This document shows, one piece after another, positions 1 through 8,785 of a DNA stretch of 64,000 nt (positions are counted from its first letter, which is position 1; each line of letters begins with the position of its first letter). The notes beneath the pieces were generated by a model. The model saw only the letters and a program-made list of their open reading frames with translations. It was not told the origin of the DNA and made no database searches. The DNA is taken from positions 1 through 64,000 of the forward strand of contig JAXMOA010000017.1 of the NCBI GenBank assembly GCA_034670145.1, given 5' to 3'. The stretch comes from HXMU1420-2 sp034670145. Its GTDB lineage: Bacteria > Pseudomonadota > Alphaproteobacteria > Rhodobacterales > Rhodobacteraceae. The position numbers were made by a program, and so were the translations under genes.

Positions 1-58
1 GAAAGAACGGCTCAAGCTTCGCCATTTGCGCATCGTTCAACCAGTAAAGATCACTCAT
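1..58 (-). CDS. IS5-type transposase, N-terminal fragment cut by window edge
   Basis: Reading the minus strand from the ATG at 58 gives MSDLYWLNDAQMAKLEPFF. This is the characteristic opening of IS5-family (DDE) transposases, which catalyse insertion-sequence transposition. Only 19 codons lie inside the window, so whether the element is complete cannot be judged. It lies just downstream of the TPR regulator gene and is read in the same direction. The terminal inverted repeat should lie between 59 and about 120, but I cannot define it without the other end of the element. Confidence 0.7.
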   Translation of the reverse strand, partial: MSDLYWLNDAQMAKLEPFF

Positions 59-121
59 CACACCGCTCCTTTTTGGGAACCGTGAATCAGAACCTTACCG
101 GAAGATCAATGCATCCTGAGC

Positions 122-1687
122 CTAGTCGGCCTGAAACCCGACCGAGGTCAAAGCCGAGGCGTACTGTGACCGCATATGTTGATCTTGAAAGGGAAAGGCA
201 TTGAAAAACATCGCCACAGAGGCGTCAGGCCTGCGGGTTTTTGTCGTCACCGCCCAACGGGTGGCCTTTGCTTCGTCACCGTTGATTTTGCAGATCGCAG
301 CGGCAATGGCGCCGATCAGAAAATGCGAACCCGGCGCGCGGGCGCCTTTTTCGGCCCAGAGCACCGCATTTTCGTAGTCTTCCAATTGCAGGTAGGCCAT
401 GCCGCAGGCGCTCTGCATTGCATATAAGAACGGATCCAACGGGCTAAGTTCAATGGCCCTTTGCAACTGTTGCAAGGCCTCGGCGCCGCGCCCCGCCATC
501 ACGTCACCCCAGCCATGCGCATAGAAACCTTGCGCAAAATTGGGGCTCAGCCCGATCGCGCGGTCGATCCAGGGCATTCCCGCTTCGGGGTCGCCTTTGA
601 GCCAATGCGCGCGGCCAAGCGTGAAATTTGCAAATGGGTCAATCGGGTCCAGCTCGACCGCCCTCTCAGCGAACCGGCGCGTGTTGTCCACCTCTGCCAC
701 AACATCGGCGTTGTACTTGAGAAAGGCGTTTTGAAAGCTGGTAAAAGACTGCGCCGCATAAGCCCGGGCAAACTCAGGATCCAACCGCGTGGCCCGTTCA
801 AAATGGCTGGCGGCGATCAGGTTATCAGCCTTGTTGAACCGGTACATATGCTGAAGGCCCAGATGATAAATGCTCCAGGCATCCAGATTTTCCGGAGCAC
901 GCAAGCGCGCCCGTTTCGCCTCGTTCAGCGGAATGTGAAGTTCCAGAGCCGAGATGACATGGGTCACAATGTCATTTCGCGTTTCATTCACGTCGTTGAC
1001 CGTGCCTGAAAAGCGTTCGCTCCAGATGACGGCCTTGCTGCGGGTATCTGACAATTCCACCGAAACCGCGATGACAGCGCCGAAAATCTCGACGAACCCC
1101 GTCAGGCAGTATTTCGCCCCAAGAGCGGAATGAACCGCCTCCAGATCCGGGTCACTGTCGCGAAAACGAAACGTTGATCCACGCGACACCACCGTCAGCC
1201 AGCGCAGGCGCGACAGGCATGAAATCAGCTCGGCCGGGATGGCATCGGAAATTGCACTGAACGTTTGTGAATATCCAACCATCCCAAACGGCAGGATGGC
1301 GATAGAGGGGCGCGACTTGGGTGTGACCAGCGCCGAGGGGGGACCTGGCGTGTCCGGCTGGCGCACCGTCGCAGGCACATCTGGCGCAAGTGTTCCGACA
1401 AAACGCACACCCCGGCCCCGCAGCGTGCGAATGAACTTTTGCGTCACGCCATCGTCACCCAGCGCTTTTCGCGTCGTCTTGATCACCGTGGCAATAGCCG
1501 CATCTGACACGATCCGCCCGTCCCAAACCGCCTCAACGATTTCATCTTTTGTCACCACCCTGTCGTGGTGATTGACCAGAAGCACCAACAGTGCAAAGCC
1601 ACGCGGCTCTATTGCGACGTCTTGCCCGGCCGCCTGTAGCAACCCTCGCGAGACGTCCAATGTGAAATGGTCAAAGCGATACTGCAT
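122..1687 (-). CDS. OmpR-type winged-helix regulator with TolB-like and TPR domains (CadC-like layout, soluble)
   Basis: This is a 521-residue predicted transcription factor. Residues 3-97 form an OmpR/PhoB-type winged helix, with the VTKDEIVEAVW and RTLRGRGVRF segments typical of that fold. Residues 125-250 resemble the TolB-like N-terminal module (SIAILPFG start), and 265-500 are TPR-like helices, with repeats ending in LDP or LSP. I see no membrane segment between the DNA-binding and sensor parts, unlike CadC itself. The gene diverges from the cysK-like operon, with 182 bp between them, so it probably controls that operon and itself. The TolB-like/TPR part is related to that of the cyclase at 4404-6158. 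The ligand is unknown. Confidence 0.8.
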   Translation of the reverse strand: MQYRFDHFTLDVSRGLLQAAGQDVAIEPRGFALLVLLVNHHDRVVTKDEIVEAVWDGRIVSDAAIATVIKTTRKALGDDGVTQKFIRTLRGRGVRFVGTLAPDVPATVRQPDTPGPPSALVTPKSRPSIAILPFGMVGYSQTFSAISDAIPAELISCLSRLRWLTVVSRGSTFRFRDSDPDLEAVHSALGAKYCLTGFVEIFGAVIAVSVELSDTRSKAVIWSERFSGTVNDVNETRNDIVTHVISALELHIPLNEAKRARLRAPENLDAWSIYHLGLQHMYRFNKADNLIAASHFERATRLDPEFARAYAAQSFTSFQNAFLKYNADVVAEVDNTRRFAERAVELDPIDPFANFTLGRAHWLKGDPEAGMPWIDRAIGLSPNFAQGFYAHGWGDVMAGRGAEALQQLQRAIELSPLDPFLYAMQSACGMAYLQLEDYENAVLWAEKGARAPGSHFLIGAIAAAICKINGDEAKATRWAVTTKTRRPDASVAMFFNAFPFQDQHMRSQYASALTSVGFQAD

Positions 1688-1704
1688 TTGCAGAGACTAC
1701 TGCC

Positions 1705-1735
1705 ACTTGAGGGAAACTCCACGAAAAACTCAAGT
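1705..1735. promoter_or_regulatory. Inverted repeat, candidate operator for the divergent regulator
   Basis: ACTTGAG at 1705-1711 is matched by its exact reverse complement CTCAAGT at 1729-1735, separated by 17 bp. The site lies just upstream of the winged-helix regulator start and about 135 bp upstream of the cysK-like start. This fits an operator for a dimeric winged-helix protein. It is a prediction from position and symmetry only. Confidence 0.35.
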
Positions 1736-1869
1736 TGCCCACAAGCAGGCGCAGCAACGCTGTGCCAGACATTCACCACCAACGCTCCGCATCGCTCTTG
1801 GAACGCGTCAAAAAACCATGGTCCGCCGTCGAGTCAGCGACCGACCATTCAACAACAGGGAAATGACCA

Positions 1870-2952
1870 ATGGGAAACGATCAAGGTATCCGCACGACGC
1901 ATGGACGCGGCCGGCTTTTTGACAGCGTGTTGGACACAATCGGCGACACGCCCGCGATCCGGGTCAACAATATCGCGACCAATGGCGCGACAATCTATGT
2001 GAAAACCGAAGCTTTCAATCCCGGTGGCTCGGTCAAGGACCGGCTGGCCGTCAACATCATCGAGGCGGCCGAACGGTCCGGCGCGCTCAAACCCGGTCAA
2101 ACGGTCATCGAAGCGACCAGCGGCAATACCGGCATCGGTCTGGCAATGGTTTGCGCGCAAAAGGGCTACCCGCTTGTCGTGACCATGGCCGATAGCTTTT
2201 CGATCGAGCGGCGGCGCCTGATGCGGATGCTGGGGGCCAAAGTGGTCCTGACGCCGCGCGCTCTCAAAGGTGTGGGCATGTACCAAAAGGCCGCTGCCCT
2301 GGCCAAGAAACATGGCTGGTTTCTGGCGGCACAGTTCGAAACGGACGCCAATGCAGACATTCATGAGGCAACCACAGGTCGCGAGATCGTCGCCGACTTC
2401 GCCGGATCAGCCCTGGATTACTTTGTGACGGGCTATGGGTCCGGTGGCACGATTTCCGGCATCGGACGGGTGCTGCGCAAGGAACGGCCCGAAACCAGGA
2501 TCATCCTGACAGAGCCTGCCAATGCACAGCTGTTGGGCAGCGGCCATGGGCAAGAGCGTGAGGCCAACGGCGCACCCGCTGTCAGCCACCCGGCATTTGA
2601 ACCCCATCCCATTCAGGGCTGGACGCCGGATTTCATCCCCGCCGTGCTGGAAGAGGCGGTAAAGGGCGCATATTATGACGAATTGATCCCGGTTGCGGGA
2701 CCAGATGCCATAAAATGCGCCCAGGACCTCGCCCGGAAAGAGGGGATTTTCACCGGCATCTCCGGCGGCGGCACTTTTGCCGTGGCTTTGGCGGTTGCTG
2801 AAAAGGCACCGGCAGGCTCGGTCATCTTGTGCATGTTGCCCGATACCGGAGAGCGATACCTGAGCACTCCGATGTTTGAAAACATCGCTGAGGATATGGA
2901 CGCCGAAGAGGTCGCCATATCCATGTCCACACCTGACGCGCAGCTGGGGTAG
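1870..2952 (+). CDS. cysK: Cysteine synthase family protein (O-acetylserine sulfhydrylase type)
   Basis: This is a 360-residue fold-type II PLP enzyme. The PLP lysine is K56 in PGGSVKDR, the phosphate/substrate loop TSGNTG is at 83-88, and the glycine-rich GYGSGGTISG at 188-197 contacts the cofactor phosphate. A C-terminal PDTGERYLST motif is typical of CysK. The expected reaction is O-acetylserine plus sulfide to cysteine. The segment around residues 213-240 (after EPANAQLL) is longer than in standard CysK, so a different nucleophile is possible. It begins a close-packed operon: the decarboxylase starts 10 bp after its stop. The start is an ATG 6-10 bp after an ACAGGG-like ribosome site. Confidence 0.85.
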   Translation: MGNDQGIRTTHGRGRLFDSVLDTIGDTPAIRVNNIATNGATIYVKTEAFNPGGSVKDRLAVNIIEAAERSGALKPGQTVIEATSGNTGIGLAMVCAQKGYPLVVTMADSFSIERRRLMRMLGAKVVLTPRALKGVGMYQKAAALAKKHGWFLAAQFETDANADIHEATTGREIVADFAGSALDYFVTGYGSGGTISGIGRVLRKERPETRIILTEPANAQLLGSGHGQEREANGAPAVSHPAFEPHPIQGWTPDFIPAVLEEAVKGAYYDELIPVAGPDAIKCAQDLARKEGIFTGISGGGTFAVALAVAEKAPAGSVILCMLPDTGERYLSTPMFENIAEDMDAEEVAISMSTPDAQLG

Positions 2953-2962
2953 TTGAACATTC

Positions 2963-4387
2963 ATGGATGTTTTTGAAATCGCATGCCAGCGGGCCGTGGC
3001 CTACAGATCTGAGGTCGCCATGCATCCGGTCAAGCCACAGCTAGACTATCGCCAGATGCGCGCACGCTTTGCCGAACCCCTGCCGGAAACCGGTATGCCG
3101 GATGGAGCGGTGATCAATCAGCTTGCCGACCTTGGCCAAGCGGGCCTGATGCCCATCACCCATCCCCGGTTCTTTGGCTGGGTGATGGGGGGCTCTGCCC
3201 CGGTGAGTGTGGCAGCCGACTGGCTGGCCACGGCGTGGGGGCAAAATGCAGCGATGCATTCGGCAACGCCGACAGCGGCCGCCGTCGAGGAAATCGCAGC
3301 AGGCTGGTTGCTGGACATCCTCGATTTGCCGCGTGAGGCCGCTGTGGGGTTTGTCACCGGGGCCACTGCGGGCAGCTTTGCAGCGCTCGCGGCTGCGCGC
3401 GGCGCATTGCTCCGGCGCAGTGGGTGGGACTGCGAGGCCGACGGGCTGTTTGGTGCGCCCCTCGTGCATGTCTTTGTCAGTGACGATGTGCACGCATCGG
3501 TGCTGTCAGCCCTGCGCTATCTGGGCTTTGGGGAACGCCGCGTCATCCGCGTGGACACCGACAGCGAAGGCCGGATGCTGGCCCAGGATCTGGCCCGCCG
3601 TTGCGCGGCCTGCCAGGGTTTGAAACTGATCATCGCGCAGGCAGGGCAGATCAACACAGGCGCCTTTGATCCTTTTGCAAAGCTTGCAGATATCGCCCAT
3701 GAACATGACGCCTGGCTCCACATAGATGCGGCTTTCGGGCTTTGGGCGCGCGCTGTGCCTGAACTCAAATCCTTGAGCGAAGGCATCGAAAGAGCAGATT
3801 CCTGGGTCGTCGACGGGCATAAATGGCTGCAAGTGCCCTTTGATTCCGGCTACGCGATTGTCCGCGATGCAGAGGCGCTTCAGCGCAGTATGGCCATCTC
3901 GGCCAGCTATCTGCCCCCCCAGGGCCCTGGCGACAGGCACCCATCTTATCTGGTACCGGAATTGTCGCGCAGAGCACGCGGCTTGCCGACCTGGGCCGCG
4001 CTGAAATCACTGGGGCGCAGTGGCGTGGCGGCTATGGTGCGTCAGCATTGTAAACTGGCCCGTCAGATTGCAGCCGACCTGGCACAGGTGCCGGGCATAT
4101 TGGTCATGAACGAGGTTGTGCTCAATCAGATCATCCTGCGTTTTGGCGCTGACAGCGATGGCGCCGCACAACGCAAGCTTTTGGCCACGGCTGTCATGGA
4201 TCGCCTGATCGCCGAGGGTACCATCTTTGTCGCAGGGGCCGCCTGGCGCGGTGAATGGGTCATGCGTCTCTCTGTGATCTCCGGTGCCCTCTGTGATGCG
4301 GACGTCGCAATCACAACACGGGCAATCCGCGCCGCCTGGGCAGATGTTTTGGCCGACAGAGCCTGCGAACCCGCGATAACCACATGA
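2963..4387 (+). CDS. Group II PLP-dependent amino-acid decarboxylase
   Basis: This is a 474-residue protein of the glutamate/aromatic-amino-acid decarboxylase family (fold type I PLP). It shows FVTGATAGSFAALAAAR in the cofactor-phosphate region, HIDAAFG with the aspartate that pairs with the pyridine nitrogen, and DGHKWLQVPFD with the Schiff-base lysine. The reaction should be removal of the alpha-carboxyl of an amino acid to give an amine. The substrate cannot be read from the sequence. Its position directly behind a cysteine-synthase-type gene suggests a sulfur-containing or otherwise beta-substituted alanine, but that is inference. It lies 16 bp upstream of the cyclase gene. Confidence 0.85.
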   Translation: MDVFEIACQRAVAYRSEVAMHPVKPQLDYRQMRARFAEPLPETGMPDGAVINQLADLGQAGLMPITHPRFFGWVMGGSAPVSVAADWLATAWGQNAAMHSATPTAAAVEEIAAGWLLDILDLPREAAVGFVTGATAGSFAALAAARGALLRRSGWDCEADGLFGAPLVHVFVSDDVHASVLSALRYLGFGERRVIRVDTDSEGRMLAQDLARRCAACQGLKLIIAQAGQINTGAFDPFAKLADIAHEHDAWLHIDAAFGLWARAVPELKSLSEGIERADSWVVDGHKWLQVPFDSGYAIVRDAEALQRSMAISASYLPPQGPGDRHPSYLVPELSRRARGLPTWAALKSLGRSGVAAMVRQHCKLARQIAADLAQVPGILVMNEVVLNQIILRFGADSDGAAQRKLLATAVMDRLIAEGTIFVAGAAWRGEWVMRLSVISGALCDADVAITTRAIRAAWADVLADRACEPAITT

Positions 4388-4403
4388 AAAGGAGCCACCT
4401 CTG

Positions 4404-6158
4404 ATGTCCATACGGCGCACCCAGCGGCAACTCGCGGCGATCATCTCGGTCGATGTTGTGGGCTTTTCCCGCCTGATGGGCGCGGATGAGGACGGCACAC
4501 TGGCGACCCTGAAGCGGTTGCAGAAAACCATCGTCTCACCGCAGGTGATGCAACATCAGGGCCGCATCGCCAAGCTGATGGGGGACGGGGCGATCATCAT
4601 ATTTTCCAGTGTTGTTGACGCAGTGGGGGCTGCCATTGCCATTCAGGAACAGATGCGCAGTTTTAACGAGGATATCCCGCCCGAAAAGGCCGTTGCCATG
4701 CGCATCGGGATCAATCTGGGCGATGTGATCCTCGAAGGAACAGACATCTTTGGCGACGGCGTGAACGTTGCCGCCCGGATCCAGGAGGTCTGCACCCCCG
4801 GCGGTGTGGCCCTCAGCGCGACGGCCTATGAACATGTGCACGGCAAGATTGATGCAGAATTTGCCGATGTGGGCGAACGGGTGCTGAAAAACATTGTGCG
4901 CAAGGTCCGCGTCTTCCGGTGGCCAGATACGCAAACCCACGACACAGCCCAAAGACTGGCCTTGCCCGACAAACCCTCCATCGCGGTGCTGCCGTTCGAC
5001 AATATGTCGAACGATCCGGATCAGGATTACTTTGCCGATGGCGTGGTCGAAGGGCTGACGGCCGCCCTGTCGCGCATCCGGTCGTTTTTTGTCATCGCCC
5101 GCAATTCCGCCTTTGCCTACAAAGGGCGGCACATGAATGTCATCGACATCGGACGCGAATTGGGTGTCGGCTATGTGCTCGAAGGATCAGTGCAGCGCGC
5201 CGGGGGCAAGCTGCGGATCACCGTTCAGCTGATTGAAACGACAACCGGCGCCCACCTTTGGGCCGAAAAATACGATGGTGCCGATAGCGAGCTTTTCGAT
5301 CTGCAAGACCGGATCACCGAACAGGTTGCAGGCGCATTGCAGCCCTCGATCCAGCGCGCCGAAATAGACCGTGCCGCACGCAAACGCCCACATGACATGG
5401 GGGCCTATGATTATGCCATGCGGGCCATGCGACATGTCTGGATGCAGGATCAGGACGAATCGACCAAGGCGCTGATCCTGCTGGAAAACGCTTTGGAGAT
5501 TGACCCGGATTATCCTTTGGCACTGGCCCTGTCCGCCTGGTGCTGGTCGCAGCATTCCGTCTACAACTGGTCCGATGACATAGAGGCGATCAGGGACCGC
5601 GCGCTAGAGATGGCGGAAAGGGCTGCGGGGCTGTCAGGGGATGACCCGCTGATCCTGTCCGTGCTGGGGGTTGTGCATACATTCGCCAGCAACCACGGCA
5701 CCGCACGCATTCTGCTGGAGCGCGCAATCGCGCTCGACCCCAATTCGGCCTGGGCCCTCAGCCGATTGGGCTGGCTGGAGGTTTACGCAGACCGTCCTGC
5801 CGCGGCCTTCGGCCATTTCGAACATGCAATGCGCCTCAGCCCACTTGATCCGATGAATTTCAACAACCTCGTTGGCATAGCCTCTGCGCATCAGATTTCC
5901 GGCGACTTCGACGCCGCATCCGATCTGTTTCAACGGGCTCTGATGGAACGCCCCAATGCCCTGTGGATTCACCGCAACCTTGCCCCGGTGCTATTGGCCG
6001 CTGGCCGTGACAAAGAGGCCGAGGCCTCCAGGGACGCGATGTTCGCGGCCTATCCCGACCTGACCATCACGCGATACAAAGAGGCGATGGTCTTCTCTCC
6101 AAAGGCGCTGGAGGACATCGCCGTCTACATGCGCAAACTCGGCATTCCAGAAGAATAG
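4404..6158 (+). CDS. Class III adenylate/guanylate cyclase with TolB-like and TPR domains
   Basis: This is a 584-residue soluble cyclase. Residues about 8-170 form the catalytic homology domain: SVDVVGFSRLM and MGDGAIIIF carry the metal-binding aspartates, and DGVNVAARI carries the transition-state Asn and Arg. A TolB-like module follows (SIAVLPFDNMS to about residue 320), then several TPRs (about 340-560) with NALEIDP- and AIALDP-type ends. No membrane segment is seen, so it should be cytoplasmic. The ATG follows AAAGGAGCC with good spacing. It closes the cysK-decarboxylase operon, and its sensor half is related to that of the divergent regulator. It would link substrate or stress sensing to a cyclic nucleotide signal. 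Confidence 0.85.
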   Translation: MSIRRTQRQLAAIISVDVVGFSRLMGADEDGTLATLKRLQKTIVSPQVMQHQGRIAKLMGDGAIIIFSSVVDAVGAAIAIQEQMRSFNEDIPPEKAVAMRIGINLGDVILEGTDIFGDGVNVAARIQEVCTPGGVALSATAYEHVHGKIDAEFADVGERVLKNIVRKVRVFRWPDTQTHDTAQRLALPDKPSIAVLPFDNMSNDPDQDYFADGVVEGLTAALSRIRSFFVIARNSAFAYKGRHMNVIDIGRELGVGYVLEGSVQRAGGKLRITVQLIETTTGAHLWAEKYDGADSELFDLQDRITEQVAGALQPSIQRAEIDRAARKRPHDMGAYDYAMRAMRHVWMQDQDESTKALILLENALEIDPDYPLALALSAWCWSQHSVYNWSDDIEAIRDRALEMAERAAGLSGDDPLILSVLGVVHTFASNHGTARILLERAIALDPNSAWALSRLGWLEVYADRPAAAFGHFEHAMRLSPLDPMNFNNLVGIASAHQISGDFDAASDLFQRALMERPNALWIHRNLAPVLLAAGRDKEAEASRDAMFAAYPDLTITRYKEAMVFSPKALEDIAVYMRKLGIPEE

Positions 6159-6278
6159 ATTGAAACGCAACGCCTGACAGCGCCCGGGACGGGGCCAAAG
6201 ATCGGCGAAGACCAGGCCGTTGTGCCCACCCAGGGCCGTAGGTTGCGGTGACCTTCCCAAATACCTGATCTATCTGGT

Positions 6279-6863
6279 TCAGCAGGGGTGCTCTTGGCCA
6301 TCATTGACGCTGATAACCGCGTTTGCGATTGTCATAGCCTTGCTCCAGTTTACCCCGTTACGCTGATCAACCGAAAGCGGATGAGAGCTTTCCCATAGGT
6401 GAAGTTTTGGTCTTTGCCCGGCCTCGCCCCAACGGACCTCGCATTCCAAATGCTCCAAACCGTCGCCTTCAGCACCCTCGTCATAGAACGGTAAGTCGAC
6501 GGGCAGCCAGCCAAAGCTCGAAAGCGATGACTGGTCTTGATCAAAGGTTTCGACATACTTGTCAAAGCTGTCTTTTGACTGGGTCACCCAAACCCCCCAG
6601 GTAAAGGGGTCTTGCGCGCCTATGATCGGGATATCCATGGTGACGCGGATGCAATAAATAGGCGCGCTGTCGACATCGCCATCTGCCGGCTTGATACGAC
6701 AAAGGTCATCAGTCGCAAAAATGCGATCTGCGCGCTCCGCCTCCGGGACATCAAAGTAGTATGTCGGTCGCTCGAGCGCGAATGACGGCGATCCCTTGTG
6801 CGTTTTCCCACATTCGTGGCACTTGTACGAAAACTGTTTTTTGCGTCTAAACTGTTTGAACAC
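6279..6863 (-). CDS. DUF2199 domain protein
   Basis: This is a 194-residue protein of unknown function that matches the DUF2199 pattern. It opens with a CHECGKTH zinc-knuckle-like motif (about residues 15-22), followed by a PTYYFDVPEAER segment and a TWGVWVTQS stretch. The start is a GTG at 6863; a stop codon lies two codons upstream in frame, so no earlier start is possible. It has no obvious operon partner and is convergent with the cyclase gene. I cannot assign a role. Confidence 0.7.
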   Translation of the reverse strand: MFKQFRRKKQFSYKCHECGKTHKGSPSFALERPTYYFDVPEAERADRIFATDDLCRIKPADGDVDSAPIYCIRVTMDIPIIGAQDPFTWGVWVTQSKDSFDKYVETFDQDQSSLSSFGWLPVDLPFYDEGAEGDGLEHLECEVRWGEAGQRPKLHLWESSHPLSVDQRNGVNWSKAMTIANAVISVNDGQEHPC

Positions 6864-7189
6864 GGACTACTCATTGCGTTGCCATGGCAATCTAAGCGCA
6901 GATTTCGCGGTCTTTCAATCACGATCCCTTGGCACCTGCACGATACCTATAGCACACAGTTGCCGCCAAAACCAATCGGCCAAATGGCCAGTATTTCAAT
7001 GATTGGTGAATGGCCTGACATCGCGTAGGCTTTCCCCTGATCGCTTTGTTTTTGCTGAGTGCCCCAGACCAAACCACGAAACCCACTTTCGGTTTTGATG
7101 CAGGGGCAACGGGCGATTCAGATCGGGCCCTGGCAAAAATTCCGGATCCGGCACCGCAGGACAACTCAGCCAAAGGGAGGATCGCGCCG
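6864..7189. other. Intergenic region, divergent promoters
   Basis: This 326-bp stretch lies between the divergent DUF2199 and acyl-CoA synthetase genes. An open TTG-initiated extension of the synthetase frame begins at 7046, but it has no family similarity and I treat it as leader. AAAGGGAGG at 7172-7180 is the synthetase ribosome site. I see no RNA gene or repeat. Confidence 0.5.
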
Positions 7190-8722
7190 ATGGGCCATAT
7201 TTACAAGCAAGCAGCCTCAAGACCCGGGCAGCCCGCCATAGTCATGGCCGGGTCCGGCCTGACGATGAGCTTTCAGGAACTGGAGGATCGCTCCAATCAG
7301 GCCGCTCACGCCTTGCGCGCCCTGGGGGTCGGACAGGCGGGCCATGTCGCCATTCTGATGGAGAACCGGCCAGAGTTCTTCGAAGTGATGTTTGCCGCGC
7401 AGCGCGCCGGTATCTATCTGACCGCGATCAGCAGCTATCTGGGCGCGGATGAGGTGGCATATATCCTGCAAGACTGCGGTGCTCAGGTGTTCATCACCAC
7501 CCCGGCCCAGGCCGCCACCGCCGCCGGCGCCTGCGCCGGACTGGACCCCGCCGTGGCCTGTTTCATGCTGGATGAGGCCGCCGAGGGTTTTCGGGAATGG
7601 ACGCCTTTTCGCTCCGGTTTTCCCACGACCCGTCTGACGGACGAGGCCAAAGGCCACCCGATGCTCTATTCCTCAGGCACGACAGGGCGGCCCAAGGGGA
7701 TCAAACGCGACTTTGTGCCAGAACCCATCGAAGGCGGCCATCCGGTGATGGAACTGGTCTGTCTGAAGATGGCCGGCATGAACCAGAACAGCGTCTACCT
7801 CTCGCCCGCGCCCCTGTATCACGCCGCCCCGCTTGCGGCGACGGCCACGGCGCTGATGTATGGCGCAACTGTCGTTGTCATGACGAAATTCACACCAGAA
7901 AGCTTTCTGGCGGCGGCCGAACACTACCAGGCCACCCATACCCAAATGGTGCCAACGATGTTCCTGCGCCTGCTCAAACTGCCCGAGGAACAGCGCAACG
8001 CCTATGATCTCTCGCATCTGAAATGCGCCATCCACGCCGCAGCCCCATGCCCGACAGAGGTCAAGACACAGATGATCGACTGGTGGGGTCCGATCCTGCT
8101 GGAATACTACGCCGGCACCGAAGGCAACGGCGTGACCATCTGCACCTCGCAAGAGGCGCTGGCCCATCCCGGAACCGTGGGCAAATCCCTGATCGGGCCG
8201 CTTCACATCGTCGACGAAGACGGGACAGAGCTGCCACCGGGCGCGGTTGGCAATGTCTTCTTTGATGGCGGGCTGTCCTTCTCTTATCACAACGACCCCG
8301 AAAAGACGGCCCAGGCGCATCACCCCAAAGGCTGGTCGACCCTTGGGGACGTCGGCTATGTGAATGACGAAGGTTATCTGTTTCTGACCGACAGGCGGGC
8401 CTATACGATTATCTCGGGCGGAGTGAACGTCTATCCGCAAGAAACCGAAGACCGGCTGCTCATGCATCCGGCGGTGCAGGATGCGGCGGTTTTCGGTGTG
8501 CGCGACGACGACCTCGGAGAGGCCGTCAAAGCCGTCGTTCAACTGATGGACCCGACACAGGCCAGCCCGGCGCTGGCGGCAGAGCTGATCGCCTGGTGCC
8601 GCGCCAGGCTGAGCGGCATCAAAAGCCCCAAAACCGTGGACTTCCGAACGCAGATGCCGCGAACAGAGACCGGCAAGCTGATGAAACGCAAGCTGAAGGA
8701 CGAATACTGGGCCACCCGCTGA
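7190..8722 (+). CDS. Acyl-CoA synthetase (AMP-forming, ANL superfamily)
   Basis: This 510-residue enzyme activates a carboxylic acid with ATP to the acyl-adenylate and then the CoA thioester. The P-loop-like A3 motif YSSGTTGRPKGIKRD is clear, followed by YYAGTEGNG (A5), LGDVGYVNDEGYLFLTDR (A7/A8) and the C-terminal PRTETGKLMKRKL with the catalytic lysine (A10). I chose the ATG at 7190 because it follows a strong AAAGGGAGG and begins MGHIYKQAASRPGQPA, the usual family start. An upstream TTG would add 48 unrelated residues. The gene stands alone, so the chain length or acid class is open. Confidence 0.88.
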   Translation: MGHIYKQAASRPGQPAIVMAGSGLTMSFQELEDRSNQAAHALRALGVGQAGHVAILMENRPEFFEVMFAAQRAGIYLTAISSYLGADEVAYILQDCGAQVFITTPAQAATAAGACAGLDPAVACFMLDEAAEGFREWTPFRSGFPTTRLTDEAKGHPMLYSSGTTGRPKGIKRDFVPEPIEGGHPVMELVCLKMAGMNQNSVYLSPAPLYHAAPLAATATALMYGATVVVMTKFTPESFLAAAEHYQATHTQMVPTMFLRLLKLPEEQRNAYDLSHLKCAIHAAAPCPTEVKTQMIDWWGPILLEYYAGTEGNGVTICTSQEALAHPGTVGKSLIGPLHIVDEDGTELPPGAVGNVFFDGGLSFSYHNDPEKTAQAHHPKGWSTLGDVGYVNDEGYLFLTDRRAYTIISGGVNVYPQETEDRLLMHPAVQDAAVFGVRDDDLGEAVKAVVQLMDPTQASPALAAELIAWCRARLSGIKSPKTVDFRTQMPRTETGKLMKRKLKDEYWATR

Positions 8723-8761
8723 CCGGCAGCGGGCATCGCACCCGGCGCGCGCAGGCGACGG

Positions 8762-8782
8762 GCAGGGGGGCAACGCCCCTGC
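8762..8782. terminator. Hairpin between convergent genes
   Basis: GCAGGGG (8762-8768) pairs with CCCCTGC (8776-8782) across a 7-nt loop. It lies between the end of the acyl-CoA synthetase gene and the end of the convergent AsmA-like gene. It has no long T-run, so it may act in both directions only weakly. Confidence 0.4.
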
Positions 8783-8785
8783 GCC

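Noticed and set aside
7046..7189. N-terminal extension of the acyl-CoA synthetase from a TTG
   Set aside because: The 48 extra residues are unlike the family and the ATG at 7190 has a strong ribosome site.
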